Shown in pieces: positions 10,293 to 21,050 of a DNA stretch of 64,000 bases (positions are counted from its first letter, which is position 1; each line of letters begins with the position of its first letter). This stretch comes from Xenoacremonium recifei (lineage: Eukaryota > Ascomycota > Sordariomycetes > Hypocreales > Nectriaceae). The notes under the pieces are model-generated. The model worked only from the letters and a program-made list of their open reading frames with translations, made no database searches and was not told the DNA's origin. The stretch is taken from the NCBI GenBank assembly GCA_012184525.1, contig WOFQ01000035.1, positions 1 through 64,000 on the forward strand, given 5' to 3'. Position numbers and translations under genes: made by a program.

Positions 10293-12316
10293 TCAAGCCT
10301 GCTCCTCAACTTCGCATACAACATCTGATGTCTTGTTGTTCACAGAACCATTGGGAAGAATGCCCAATCGCGCTCTCACATCCGCCAGTCTGTTCATATC
10401 CTCTTCTCCCTGATTGCCGCCGAAAATCCGGTCCATCTCCTCGATACGGACTCCTTTGGTCTCTGGCACAAAGAAATACACCCAGACGATGAGGAAAAGG
10501 CAGAAAGCTATACGGATGTTAATGATGATATGCGTGAAGAGGACGGGAGATCTTACCCAAGAAGAAGTAGAATGTTCCAAACTCAATCGCCTTTAGCATT
10601 CGAGGGGTGATAAGAGCGACGATAAACTGCATTAAACGGTCAGTGTTGTCCTAATTCGGGAGACGGAATTATACGTACGTTGCTTAGCCAATTCGTGCCG
10701 ATAGCTAGGCCAACAGCCTGAGATCGCACGCCAGGAGGGAATATCTCTGAGGGAACAATCCAGTTGACACATCCAATGCTGAAAGCAAAGTTCGCGATGT
10801 AAATCCAAATAAACACCGCAGCAGCCCATCCGGCAGACTTGTTTTCGGCCCACGAGTTTTTGTATACGGCGTAAATGGTTCCAACGATGAGCTGTGCGAT
10901 TGCCATCCCGACGCCACCGACAAGAAGGACCTTCTTACGACCCCAGCGATCCATGAACAAGATTGCGGGGATGGTGCTGCAGAAGTTGATGATGCCGACG
11001 ACTCCGGTAGCAAGGAGGTCGATCGAGTTTCCAGTTAGGCCAATTTTCTTGAAGATTTGCGGCGCGTAATAGATGATGGCGTTAATTCCTGAAATCCCAG
11101 TTAGCATTGTACTCAGCGCCTTCGTGTGCCGAGACAGAAAGCATACCAGTAAATTGCTGGATCAGTTGCATCAAGCAAGCAATGAGAAGACGGCGGTTCA
11201 AATGGCGAACAACAAATAAAGACTTGTATCGCTCGAAGGACAGGCGAACAGACGAAGTAATACCCGGATATCTGGCGGCTGTCAATTCGCGGTCGAAGAC
11301 GGCTGCGGCCTTGATCTCAAGGAGTTCAAGCCCAATGCGTTCATCGGTCTCGGGGACACGGCGGATGCGGATAAGGGTTGCTCGGGCTTCTTCTTCACGA
11401 TCTGCTTGAGTGATTAGTATGTACATTGGGTGTAGAGAGGAATGGTTGTTCCCTGACCTTTCATAAGCAGCCAACGGGGCGTGTACGGGAGAAAGAATGT
11501 GCCCACGGCGAGAATCATTGATGGAACGCATTGGAGAGCGAGGGGAAAGCGCCAAGCAACTTCCGACTGGCCATCCCCATTGCCTCCAATGTATTGAGTT
11601 CCGTAATCAAGCCAGAAAGCAATCATGATACCAACAGTGATGCCTAGCTGTTGAAGGGCGACAAGACTACCGCGCAGATTCGACGGTGCCAGCTCGCTCA
11701 GATATAGGGGTACGACCATAGACAGCTGTCCGATAGATAACCCCGCAATGAATCGGCCGATAAAGATCATTGGAATGTTGACAGCCGCAGCCTGGATAAT
11801 GGAACCGACGAGGAAAACAATGTTGGCAACGAGGATGGACCAACGTCTGGATAGACGGTCTGCAATTGGCCCGTTGACGAGAGCACCGAACATGGCACCA
11901 AGCGTGAGGACCGCTACCATCCATCCCTGGAGAGTCGTATCGTTGGCCAGCTTGGGGAAGTGTTTGCCCTTGAAATGTTAGTCTGACTAGTAGCGAGGTT
12001 CCAACGACTGGAAACTTACGAAGTTGTTCATCACAAGGACGCCACTGATAACGCCCTGGTCATATCTGCAATGGTCATTAGATCACCGCGAAGATTAGAG
12101 AAAGAGCAGTCACGCTCACCCGAAAAGGAGACCACCAATGCTGGCGAAGCATGCGAGAAGAAAGATGTAAGGCTGGCGGGTAAGACCCTTGAAACCTATG
12201 AGAGAAAGGGGTCAATGCGTTACTCTCACGGACAAGAAGCAGAAGGAAAGCCTACCAGACTCTCCGTAAGAGATGTCTAAGTCCCCGGCCACGGCGGTTC
12301 CTCCTGCAGCAACCAT
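10293..12316 (-). CDS. MFS sugar transporter
   Basis: Eight exons on the minus strand (12256-12316, 12120-12195, 12020-12065, 11458-11968, 11147-11401, 10679-11088, 10557-10626, 10293-10507) give 547 residues. Sugar-porter signatures are present: GGLLFGYDQGVISG in helix 1, a G-P-I-A-D-R-L-S-R-R loop, GRFIAGLSIG, VPLYLSELAP, the PYTPRWLL region, QLIQQFTGINAIIYYAPQIF, D-R-W-G-R-K, the VPSEIFP region and the PETKG end motif. Twelve membrane helices are expected, in the plasma membrane, as a proton-coupled or facilitative importer of a hexose, pentose or polyol. The gene is divergent from the SDR at 13406 across 1.09 kb that contains several CreA-like hexamers, so glucose repression is likely (inference). 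The cytosolic tail is polar. The assignment to the sugar-porter family is firm; substrate is open. Confidence 0.95.
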
Positions 12317-12431
12317 GATGGCAATATGAAAAAATCTGAATCGGATAGGTTGAGCCTGGTTGGTTGTTGGCTGGTGAGACAGTCTGATCACTGGTAGGTC
12401 TCCAAGATCAGGAGAGACAGAACAACGAAAC

Positions 12432-12540
12432 CCGGGGACTATATACTCTTCAGCCGGCTACCTGGGACGCCGAATCTCTGGGATCACACCCTGCCCCGGC
12501 ATCAGACGTCTGGGGATTTGCGGGGGCTAGTGCTCCCCGG
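12432..12540. promoter_or_regulatory. Cluster of CreA-like (SYGGRG) sites
   Basis: Within 109 bp there are at least five matches to the carbon catabolite repressor consensus SYGGRG on either strand: CCGGGG at 12432, CCCCGG (CCGGGG on the minus strand) at 12494, CTGGGG at 12510, GCGGGG at 12520 and CCCCGG at 12535. The cluster is 116-224 bp upstream of the sugar-transporter start. CreA/Cre1 acting through paired sites of this type is established for Aspergillus sugar genes; function here is inferred. Confidence 0.5.
12440..12445 (-). promoter_or_regulatory. TATA-like element of the sugar transporter
   Basis: TATATA is about 124 bp upstream of the transporter ATG at 12316, next to the first CreA-like site. 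Confidence 0.4.
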
Positions 12541-13277
12541 AAACCGAGAGTAGTCGGCCGACAGTGCGCCGATGCCAGGGGAAGCCATTCACGTTTGGCT
12601 TAAACCGGTGAAGTGCCGTCGGTGCTCCCCACGCCGATGGCGAGCCGGTCTTCAGACTGCGGGACCGCGCCTCGAGTTAGCGAAGTCAACAAGGCTGTCA
12701 CCACCGGGATCGGTCTGAGTGCTCCATCTTGAGGGCCGCTGACCGGTTCAGTTTGCCTGGATGGCATGATCCTCGGGAAGCATCGGAGTAAGAAACATTG
12801 TTTGCTTGACGACGGACGAGAACTATTTCAAGTTTCAAGCTCTGATCTTTAGGGAGCTTAGACTCTTGGTGACAGAGGAGTCGGTTGATTTAGGGGATAT
12901 TGGTTTGTATGCTGGGGGAGAGGTACATTGTAATCCGTCCTCAGCTATCTCCTAGAACATGTTGATATTTGCTAATGGAGGCCTGTACAATAATTGTGGC
13001 CTCAAACTCTTCCATCTGCCATTCCAACTGGTAGAAAAATTGGCCCTCTAGCAGCTTTCGGCTTGGGTATATGCCCGCCATTTCCCAGAAGACTGAGGCA
13101 GGGGAGAACGGCGACAGCAGAGCACTAACACGGTCACTGGACAGCAATAATCGTGTGAGCATGATCGGCATCGGCTGACCGTCGACCGAAAGCACTAGCA
13201 GCGTCTTGTTTTGTACGGATAGTCTCGTGGCCAAGCACATTGCTGTTCAAAATTTGGGCTTATCCCTGGTAGTGAGA

Positions 13278-13284
13278 TATAAAA
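13278..13284 (+). promoter_or_regulatory. TATA box of the SDR gene at 13406
   Basis: TATAAAA is about 122 bp upstream of the ATG at 13406, a good match in a plausible position. Confidence 0.45.
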
Positions 13285-13405
13285 CAGGTCTGGAAAAGAA
13301 AATGCGGCTTAAACTACCCAGTCTGCGTCCCTCCCTCGTCAATTTACCGTTAGTCCAGGTTGTTACTCACAGGCAAAGACAACCGAAATTCTTCCATCTT
13401 TGAAT

Positions 13406-14317
13406 ATGGCACCGACAGCCCAACTCCCAGACCGCGATGCGCTCGCTGCCCGCGTTGTTCCATCAATGATCCTCAGCGATGGAAGCAGCTCTTCAATGAC
13501 ACCTCCTCCTGTGACCGTATTGGAAGCCGATTCAGCAGTTTCTGCCCAAAAGAGGTTCACTATTCGAGGGAATGCAGTCGTTACTGGAGGTGCAGGTACT
13601 CTCGGCCTGGCGGCATGCAATGCCCTCCTGGAGCATGGTCTAGAAGGGCTTATGATTCTCGACGTCAACCCTTCCAATTCTCAAAAAGAAATCGCCAAGT
13701 TGGAAGCTAGATTTCCAAAAGCCAAAATTCTGACTGCGAAAGTCGATATTACAGATGACGAGGCAGTGAACTCTGTGATGGAAGAGACTGCTCGCAAGCT
13801 TGGATCTGTCGATGCTTTGATAAATTTTGTTGGTATTGTTGGATGCGTGGAGAGTCTGGAAATGCCTGTTTCTCAATGGCGCAAAATTATTGATATCAAC
13901 ACAACCGGCGCATTTATTTGTGCCCAAGCTGCAGCTCGGCAGATGGTCAAGCAAGGGGCTGGGGGTTCTATCACTCTCATTGCCTCTATATCCGCGCATC
14001 GCGTCAACTATCCCCAACCGCAAGCAGCATATAATGTCAGCAAGGCGGCATTATTGATGCTGAAGAGCTGTTTGGCGGCTGAATGGGCTCGATACGGAAT
14101 CCGGACTAATACCATTAGCCCCGGATATATGGATACAATCTTGAACGAGGGCGACGGGATTGCAGAGCATAGGAAGATTTGGGCGGCAAGGAATCCTTCG
14201 GGCAGAATGGGCAGCCCATCGGAGCTAACTGGCGCCGTGGTTCTCGTGACAAGCACTGCTGGATCGTATATCAATGGCACTGATATTGTAGTTGATGGAG
14301 GAGGTATTGTGTTTTAA
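13406..14317 (+). CDS. Short-chain dehydrogenase/reductase, D-arabinitol dehydrogenase type
   Basis: A single exon of 303 residues. The first ATG in frame is at 13406 (MAPTAQLP); the frame is open two codons further upstream but without another ATG. The protein has an N-terminal extension of about 50 residues, then the cofactor motif VVTGGAGTLG, an N-F-V-G variant where most SDRs have NNAG, the catalytic Ser in IASISAHR, the YNVSK pair, and the closing TDIVVDGGG. The layout matches fungal D-arabinitol 2-dehydrogenase-like enzymes, which oxidise polyols with NAD(P). It is intronless, unlike the other SDR of the group. It is divergent from the sugar transporter and lies 334 bp before a Zn2Cys6 regulator in the same direction, so co-regulation is plausible. 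Confidence 0.9.
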   Translation: MAPTAQLPDRDALAARVVPSMILSDGSSSSMTPPPVTVLEADSAVSAQKRFTIRGNAVVTGGAGTLGLAACNALLEHGLEGLMILDVNPSNSQKEIAKLEARFPKAKILTAKVDITDDEAVNSVMEETARKLGSVDALINFVGIVGCVESLEMPVSQWRKIIDINTTGAFICAQAAARQMVKQGAGGSITLIASISAHRVNYPQPQAAYNVSKAALLMLKSCLAAEWARYGIRTNTISPGYMDTILNEGDGIAEHRKIWAARNPSGRMGSPSELTGAVVLVTSTAGSYINGTDIVVDGGGIVF

Positions 14318-14651
14318 GAGTACGGGTCTTAACGTCTTGAGTCCCTCTGAGAAAGCATTAAACCATTAATTCATATATGTATCCCATAAACCTCCAGCTT
14401 TGACGTGAGCTTGTCTCTGTACTGCATGACTGAATGTCTTATTGGAGACGAGTTTCGCTCCTCCGGCTCGGAGAGTCGCCAAGATTCGCCTCCACCAGCG
14501 AAAGTACCCATCGGTGTACTCTGCTCCGATGATCACTTGGATCCACTATCCCATCGCCTCGGCCAAGATTCGCCAGGTTTCTCTCCTCTTGGGTTGAAAC
14601 AGATCGCAGCAAATCCTTTATCGGCGCAGAGTCTCCGATGGGTGGACAAGC
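14318..14651. other. Intergenic region upstream of the regulator
   Basis: These 334 bp hold the 3' end of the second SDR and the promoter of the Zn2Cys6 gene. No other feature is seen. Confidence 0.5.
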
Positions 14652-16865
14652 ATGACCAAGACACCCATGCAGGCCTCGGATGGGCCATGGCCCGTTGCAT
14701 CGGTCAGTCGAGCCTGCATCAATTGCCAGAAGCGCAAGAGCCGGTGTCTAAGACGGAATCCTACCGATGCGTCATGCTCCTATTGCACGAGAACAGGCAA
14801 GGCGTGCAGCTTCGAGAATCCTCCAAACAGGACGCCTTTGACCCGGAAGAACTTGGACGCTGTCGAGCTCCAATGTACGCAATTGCGGACCTTGCTCCGG
14901 TCCCTTAATCCGGACCTGGATATCGATGCTGCCCTTCGGGACATGAGCGTGCGATCCGATGGCATATCGACTATGAATGCGGACCGGAATGTCCCGGCCC
15001 AAGACGACAGAAGCCCTCACGACTTCGAATGGCATGAATCCTCCTTATCTCCCGAGTCTAAAACGACCAATGGAGAGCCCGGGGCCAGTGATGGCATGGC
15101 AACGCTGTCTGCCCACACTTCCGGATACTTGGGTGAGTTTATCGTCGGATTCCCTTGTTGACAACCCACCTGGAGATACTAACTATTCACCATGTAGGGA
15201 GTAGCTCAGGCTCGCAGCTTCTCGACGAGATAGCTACCATTGTCTCCGATGTTGACATGCGAAGGGAATTGGAGAATAACCAGAACCACACGACTGTCAA
15301 CATCTTCTTAAACGACAGGCGAACCTTCGACCCTCCTGACCTTCATCTGTCCGCTATTGCAAGTCGCCTGATCGATGCTTACTTCCTCTTCTACAATGTA
15401 TCATATCCGATCCTCCACGAGAAGACTTTCAAACAAATGGCCGCTAATGGAAGACATCGACAAGGCAATACTCCCTGGAGAGTTGTCTACTACATGGTCT
15501 TGGCTATTGGGCACTGGTTGTCTATTCCAGAGTCCGACCATACCAGATCAGTTTACTATCCTGCCGCAAGATCCAGCATGTCACTGAGCATGTTGGAGTC
15601 AGGCACAGTCGAGACTGTTCAAGCCTTTCTTCTAATGGGGAACTATCTACAGAAGCGAGACAGGACAAATACAGGGTATAACTTCATCGGACTGGCGTCT
15701 CGCATGGCTCTTGGCCTTGGGTTGCATCGGAAATCGACTCGGGCGGAGAACACGATTGCCCACGAACAACACCGACAGCTTTTCTGGACCATTTATTGTT
15801 TCGATAGCGGATTCAATATAACTACCGGACGGCCGCCTACGCTTGCCGAAGGGTTTATTGATACCCGATTACCACAGAATATTGACGACAAGGTAACCCG
15901 CCACTACCTTCAGATTCTTGTCAATGCATCGCTGACCAGTTTAGGAACTTCCTTCATCATCGCCGATACCACCAGAAGTAAATTACCCAACCACCTACTC
16001 CGCCATTATTGCACAGGCTGGACTAGCAAGCATCGCTGAGGCTATTTATTGCGAATTCCTCTTGGCGAAGACAGCAGGGACCAAGATCGAGTATCAAGTT
16101 GCCGAAATGATGGAGCAGCGCCTCACGAACTGGCGAAAGAACTTGCCGGAATACTTCAATTCTCTAGATATTCCGCAATGGTTCCATTGTCCACGGGCGG
16201 TTGTACTATGGAAGGAACAGAATCTTCGGATCCTCTTGTGGAGGGGAAGTAAGGACTACCACAGCTTTCTCCCGACCAAGATCAACGGAGAAAGGAAGTG
16301 TATTGATGCCGCAATGCAAACCATTCACGACATCGCGACCTTCTGCCTTACTTATGATGGGGCACTTCATCAAGGAGTTGTTTGGTATGCTACATACTTT
16401 TTGTTTCAAGCAACGTTGGTGTTGGAGGCCAGCTTTCTTATGAAAGAAACGATAGAGGCACCAGAGCTGGACGGAATTCCCTGGCAACACTCAGTGGGCC
16501 AAGCTAGAGATTGTCTCAAATCCCTCGCGAACATGAAGAAGTCTGCTGCCCGATGCTTGGAGATACTCGATCGCATTCATAGCTGGCTGCGAACAGCAAC
16601 AGCTCCGGATTCACGGACGACACAGGTTTCCAACGGATTCGGGAATGCTTTCATAGAGCAACCGACAAATGTTCCTAGCGAAGTTACTGGACCGGCAATA
16701 GGAGACTTTTCTGCTGAGAACAACTTTGCCTTCTTTGGTGACGATCAATTCAATTTTAGCGACGACGTCTCGGATCCAACTTTGAGGATGCTGATCAACC
16801 AGACGTCTTTAGATTGTCTTGACAGCATGCCGTTGGACCTGCTGCTCAGCGAGTGGACTAATTAA
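14652..16865 (+). CDS. Zn2Cys6 transcription factor with fungal-specific TF domain
   Basis: Three exons (14652-15132, 15198-15892, 15945-16865) give 698 residues. The binuclear zinc cluster is Cys22-x2-Cys25-x6-Cys32-x9-Cys42-x2-Cys45-x6-Cys52, with the basic QKRKSR stretch, followed by a short heptad-like linker. The middle (about residues 220-500) is the fungal-specific TF domain: LIDAYFLFYNVSYPILHE, ASRMALGLGLHR, then R-R/Q-LFWTIYCFDSGF. The acidic, aromatic C-terminus (FAFFGDDQFNFSDDV) looks like an activation region. It is likely a nuclear regulator of the neighbouring polyol/sugar genes; this is inferred from position only. A degraded copy of its last ~110 coding bases plus 3' flank sits at 23259, with RIP-type mutations. 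Confidence 0.93.
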
Positions 16866-18180
16866 ATTTAAGGGGTAAATAAAGAAACTAAAGAATAAAA
16901 TCTCAAAATGGTGCAAGGTATCACGATTAATGAAAAACAGGTATACATATTCCCACGCACTTAGTCAAAACGATTAACAACGCTAACTAATCTTCCCTAT
17001 ATCAAGATATTGGCGAGAAAGGTAAAGGACAGCGCAATCACGACTGCATTTGAGCCAAGAAAGTTACATCAGGAGATAATGTGGCATTTCTCCCTACAAC
17101 ACCAAAAGTGCCCGATGCTGCTGCTGCCTAATCCCACCCACCTGCGATGATCCGTACCATCCAGCCATGCACCTTGCGGCTTGAGGCTTTTTTTTTTTGC
17201 CGGCTGTTCTCGGAGACAGTCCAAAAGAGAGGGACTCTGGTGCTGGCCTGAAAGGCGTGGCCACCACAATCTGCTTTTGCACCTCAATCCTACCCTTGAT
17301 CGCACCTCAACACCAAATACACGGCGGATTATATAAACCCCATGTTTTTCATCCATTCGAAGCCCGACACGTTTGAGACGCTGTCCGTTCTGTCCCCTCG
17401 CCAAGACATTCAGCTGCCCACGATCATGATATGTCATGCAGCAAGTCAGCGCTCCTCTTCGCTTCGACCCAATCCAGTCAATGCTTCCTTGCCCTTACAA
17501 CCGAACGTCATTTCAGTTGACTAGTGCTTATATACTGGCAAGCCATTGTGTTGCCTCAGTTGTGATGCTCTCTGATGGATTCTACCTCACGGTCAAACAA
17601 ACCTCGAGTCGCATCAGTGAATCGTTGTCGGGCAGCCTGCTTTGTACGGATGGATAAGGTTAAAATCAACTGTAATGAATTTAAACTTCTCACCCCACTT
17701 TGAACCCGCCTCTCAAATGGTAGGATTTATGAATGTTAGGTTGTAGATTTAATAGTACCCTACAGTCAACTTTGTGATGCCCTCAAATGAGAAAGGCACT
17801 GATGATAGCTTCATAATGCTCCCCCGTGAGGGCTCTATATATAGCTGTAGCACCACTATAGTCGCTCGAATAGGAATTATAGCTTAATCTTCTGCCCTGT
17901 GGCTTAACGGTTAGGTGTATCCGTTACATATAGACTAGATATTAAAGAAATATTGGATAACCGAATGGCTCATTGCCTCTAAAAGAATTTTATTTACTGA
18001 AAGTTGGTTGTTATATATATTGAGAATGAAAAGCCATGGCACTATGTGCGTCTGTACAGATATAACGCCGTTCGAGAAAAAGGTTAAGAGACGAAAAGCC
18101 CCTTCATTAAGTTGCAGCAGGACGACGCACGGAGGACCATGCAATTAATACGTGCCGCCATGCGAACCCGCTTAGCCAGT
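16866..18180. other. Intergenic region, no gene recognised
   Basis: This 1.3 kb stretch separates the regulator from the amine oxidase. It has an 11-base T run near 17188 and AT-rich sequence from about 17660 to 18060. Open frames here (for example 17069-17437 on the minus strand) are short and without domain character. Confidence 0.5.
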
Positions 18181-19691
18181 CTACGCAAGTTCGGCGACAA
18201 TCTTGGGGAAGAGGGTCTCGTCAAACTCCCAGAGAGTGGTCTGGAAGTTACAGGAGAACGCACCACCGGTCCACCAGGTCGACCGCTGGCCCTGAAGCTT
18301 GTAGAGATCCTGGAAGAAGCCAGCCTTGACGTCCTCGGCCGACACGCGCGCGTGCATGGCGCCATGGACGGAGAAGTCGACCCAACTGAGCGCCTGCTTT
18401 TGTGCACCCTTAGCAAAGCGGCCAGCCTCGAGCAGGGTGTCGAAGCTCTTCTGCGCCAGGGACAAGGCGTCCGCCTCGTTGGTGTTGTCGTCTCCGACGA
18501 TGATGACATGGAAAAGGTTGTCGTCTCCATCCCCGCCCATATACGAGATCTCGTTAACGAAGGGGAAATTTGGCAGCACTAGGTAGTTGTCCGGGGCCGC
18601 ACCCTCGGCCATGTTGAAGTAAGTTATGTTGGCCTCGAGGGCGGTGTTGTTCAGGATTCCACAGTATTCCCGGGTGAACGTGAACTTGGACAGAACCGCC
18701 TTCTCATCCTGGTCGAGATCCAGGGGAGTGAGGTTCGCCTGGGTGGGCTCGATGGCGATGAGCAGCTGCTTGGCCTTAACCTCAGTGATCTGGCCGTCCT
18801 TGGTCTGGACGGTCAGTGTCACTCCCGAGTCGGTACGCTTGCTCTCGACAACTTTGCTCTGGTAGAGCACGTCATCGCCGAGATCCTTCTCGATTGCATT
18901 GTAGAGAGCCTGGTTGCCTCCCTTAATGCTGTAGCCAGAGATTTCACCCAGGTAGGATTCCGCCATGTATGTGCCAAAGGCCTGCAGCTCGAACAGAGTC
19001 ACCGCGTTTGACATGTTGCCGAGGCCGAGGCCGGTGCTCGCATAGATCCAGGGAACGGCATTCTCCAGGCCGTGCTTGGTAATGAACTCACCATAAGGGA
19101 TCAGCATGTCGGCAGGGATGTCCTCGGGGTTGGGGAAGTCCCAGTAGCCCGGCTGGGTGTAGTTGGTCCACGGCTCGACAATGTCGAGGAACTTCTCCAG
19201 GGCACTTATCGCGTCATCAGTGGAGGGGGTCTCGAGATCGACGACCTGGCCGGTAAGGAAGTCGATGTACTCGGTGGTGGTGCTAGCTTCATCCAAGGAT
19301 TCCGTTTCGACGTCGAACCTATCGAAAAATTCCCGGGCCTTTCCAATGTCCAAGAACGACTCGACGCCATAGTCATAGGCCGTGCCGGTCTTGGGGTCAA
19401 TATACGTATTGACCATGCCACCCTGTTTCGGCGATCACGGTTTTCGTTAGCAATTGTCCACTGACTTTGACCTCCGCCGCGCCAAAAGAAGATAGCGCGA
19501 TGCTTGCTTACCAGCCTGTCCTCCATCTCGATGAGGGCGATGGTCTTCCCGTAATCATCACGAAGCCGGACGGCGGAATATGCGCCAGATGAGCCTCCGC
19601 CAATAATGGCGATGTCTCTCTCAATAATCTTTGTCCCCGCAGAGGCCACGGTAACCCCAAGGAGGAGCACTGTCAAAGTCGAAAGCGGCAT
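18181..19691 (-). CDS. Secreted FAD-dependent amine oxidase-like oxidoreductase
   Basis: Two exons (19512-19691, 18181-19422) around an 89 nt intron give 473 residues. The start at 19691 begins a clear signal peptide (MPLSTLTVLLLGVTVASA), so the protein enters the secretory path. The FAD-binding Rossmann motif is IAIIGGGSSGAYSA, followed at the exon junction by the acidic end of the second strand (LIEMEDRLGG). Later parts (GYSIKGGNQALYNAIEKD, LLIAIEPTQ, WWTGGAFS) fit flavin amine oxidases of the beta-cyclopiazonate dehydrogenase type. Several N-x-S/T sites suit an extracellular protein. Substrate is unknown, and no secondary-metabolite backbone gene is in the window. It is divergent from a seven-helix membrane protein across 1.36 kb. 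Confidence 0.88.
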
Positions 19692-21050
19692 GCTGATCAC
19701 CTGGTCGGTTTTCCGAGGCGGTTTTTGATGAATGAATATGAATAATTGGAAAAATAAATAAAGAAAAATAAATAAATAAAAAAGGACAGTGAGATGTTCC
19801 AGAGATTGTATGTGTATGAATACGTGCAAGCAGGTATGGGTTCCCACGCGGCAACGAGCGTGAGGAACCTAAAACAGTAACTAGATACACGCAGAGAGCG
19901 AGCGAGACAGAGCGATGCGGTCTACACGACGGGGGAAAAAGAAAAGTTAAGAGTAAAAATGTATGCTGTTACCCCGCACAGGCCCTGCCGGTTCAATGCG
20001 CACATTAACAACACCCTTGCTCTGTTATGAGTGCGGCCAAAGCTTTTCTCCCAGTAGGGGAAGACTGAACAATGCGGCGCTATTGGCAACTCCCAGTTCG
20101 AAAAGGTAGAGCCTCCCTTGTCTCTCCATCGAGAGAGAAAAGGGGAGAAAAGCAAACCAAGATCAAACCGGGAGTGCTATTCGTATGGGTGTACTCCGTA
20201 TATCTTCTTGTGAATAGAATACACCAGCCAAAACGGGTATGCGGCACCCGTGGCTGCGTCGCCCGGCTACTGCCTTCTCATTCAGACAGGCCAATTTCCA
20301 ACCCCCGTAAGGCTCGGTACTACGTAGCAGTGTTGTGCAGGATGCAATCGGTCGGTACGATTCTGAACGAGTGAGGAGACATATGTGAAAGGAGCAAGCA
20401 ACCAGGGGTGGGTGGGGAATGAAGAGCTGACACAACGTCCAGTCACAGGCGCCAAAGAAGAAGAAAACAGTTCAGATTCGGGTAGTACGGCACAGCGGCT
20501 AATATGTGAACTTCCGATCCCATCCGAGCCAACCAGACGCGGCTATGAATGAAACGACACTTGCCAGATCAACGTGCTCCGCGCGGCCCTCCCTCCGCTC
20601 AGTCTCCATACTATGTAATTCATTCCCCCTGCAAGCGGAAGCTGGGGCCCCGGAATTTGGCCATCGCAGCCGGGGTGCCCCTGGTTTCGGCTTGTCTTCC
20701 TTGTCTGGGTGTTGCAACATCTTCGTGTGCAAGACTTCCCATGTCCGTACTAATAGTCTTACGTATTCATCGACAAGCGTGGTTCACCTGCCTAACGTCT
20801 ATGTGCAGAGTCCGAATTTCTCCGCGTCTCCAAGGGGTTAGATGTTCATGTTCCATAGTCTGCATGGCCCCCTCTGCAGGTTTTCAGGGGTTGCTGGTGG
20901 ACGACCACAATGGCCTCACGACCTGATTTAACACCGTCTCTGAGTTAGATCTATCGTTGGCAAGTTCGTCTCTTGCTCGCTTGAGCTGCTGTCTTTTGCA
21001 AATTCTGTTTTGCAGTTTCTGCTTCAATTTGAAAATTTTGTGCTCGGAAC
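19692..21050. other. Divergent intergenic region with an A/T-rich simple repeat
   Basis: This 1.36 kb region holds the promoters of the amine oxidase and the rhodopsin-like gene. An AAATA-type simple repeat runs from about 19750 to 19782. Open frames at 20506-20926 lie in two frames at once and show no domain, so I do not call them. Confidence 0.5.

Larger units (their letters stand above)
12317..13405. other. Divergent promoter region, sugar transporter / second SDR
   Basis: This 1,089 bp region separates two divergent genes of the putative sugar group. It holds a TATATA at 12440, a cluster of CreA-like sites, and a TATAAAA at 13278, each listed separately. A minus-strand open frame at 12941-13240 has no recognisable domain and is left out. 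Confidence 0.6.

Noticed and set aside
17890..17935. tRNA-like stretch with GTGGCTTAACGGTTAGG
   Set aside because: Only a D-arm-like string is present; no B box or acceptor stem.
20506..20926. Two plus-strand frames open in parallel
   Set aside because: Low-complexity composition and no homology signal; likely chance.
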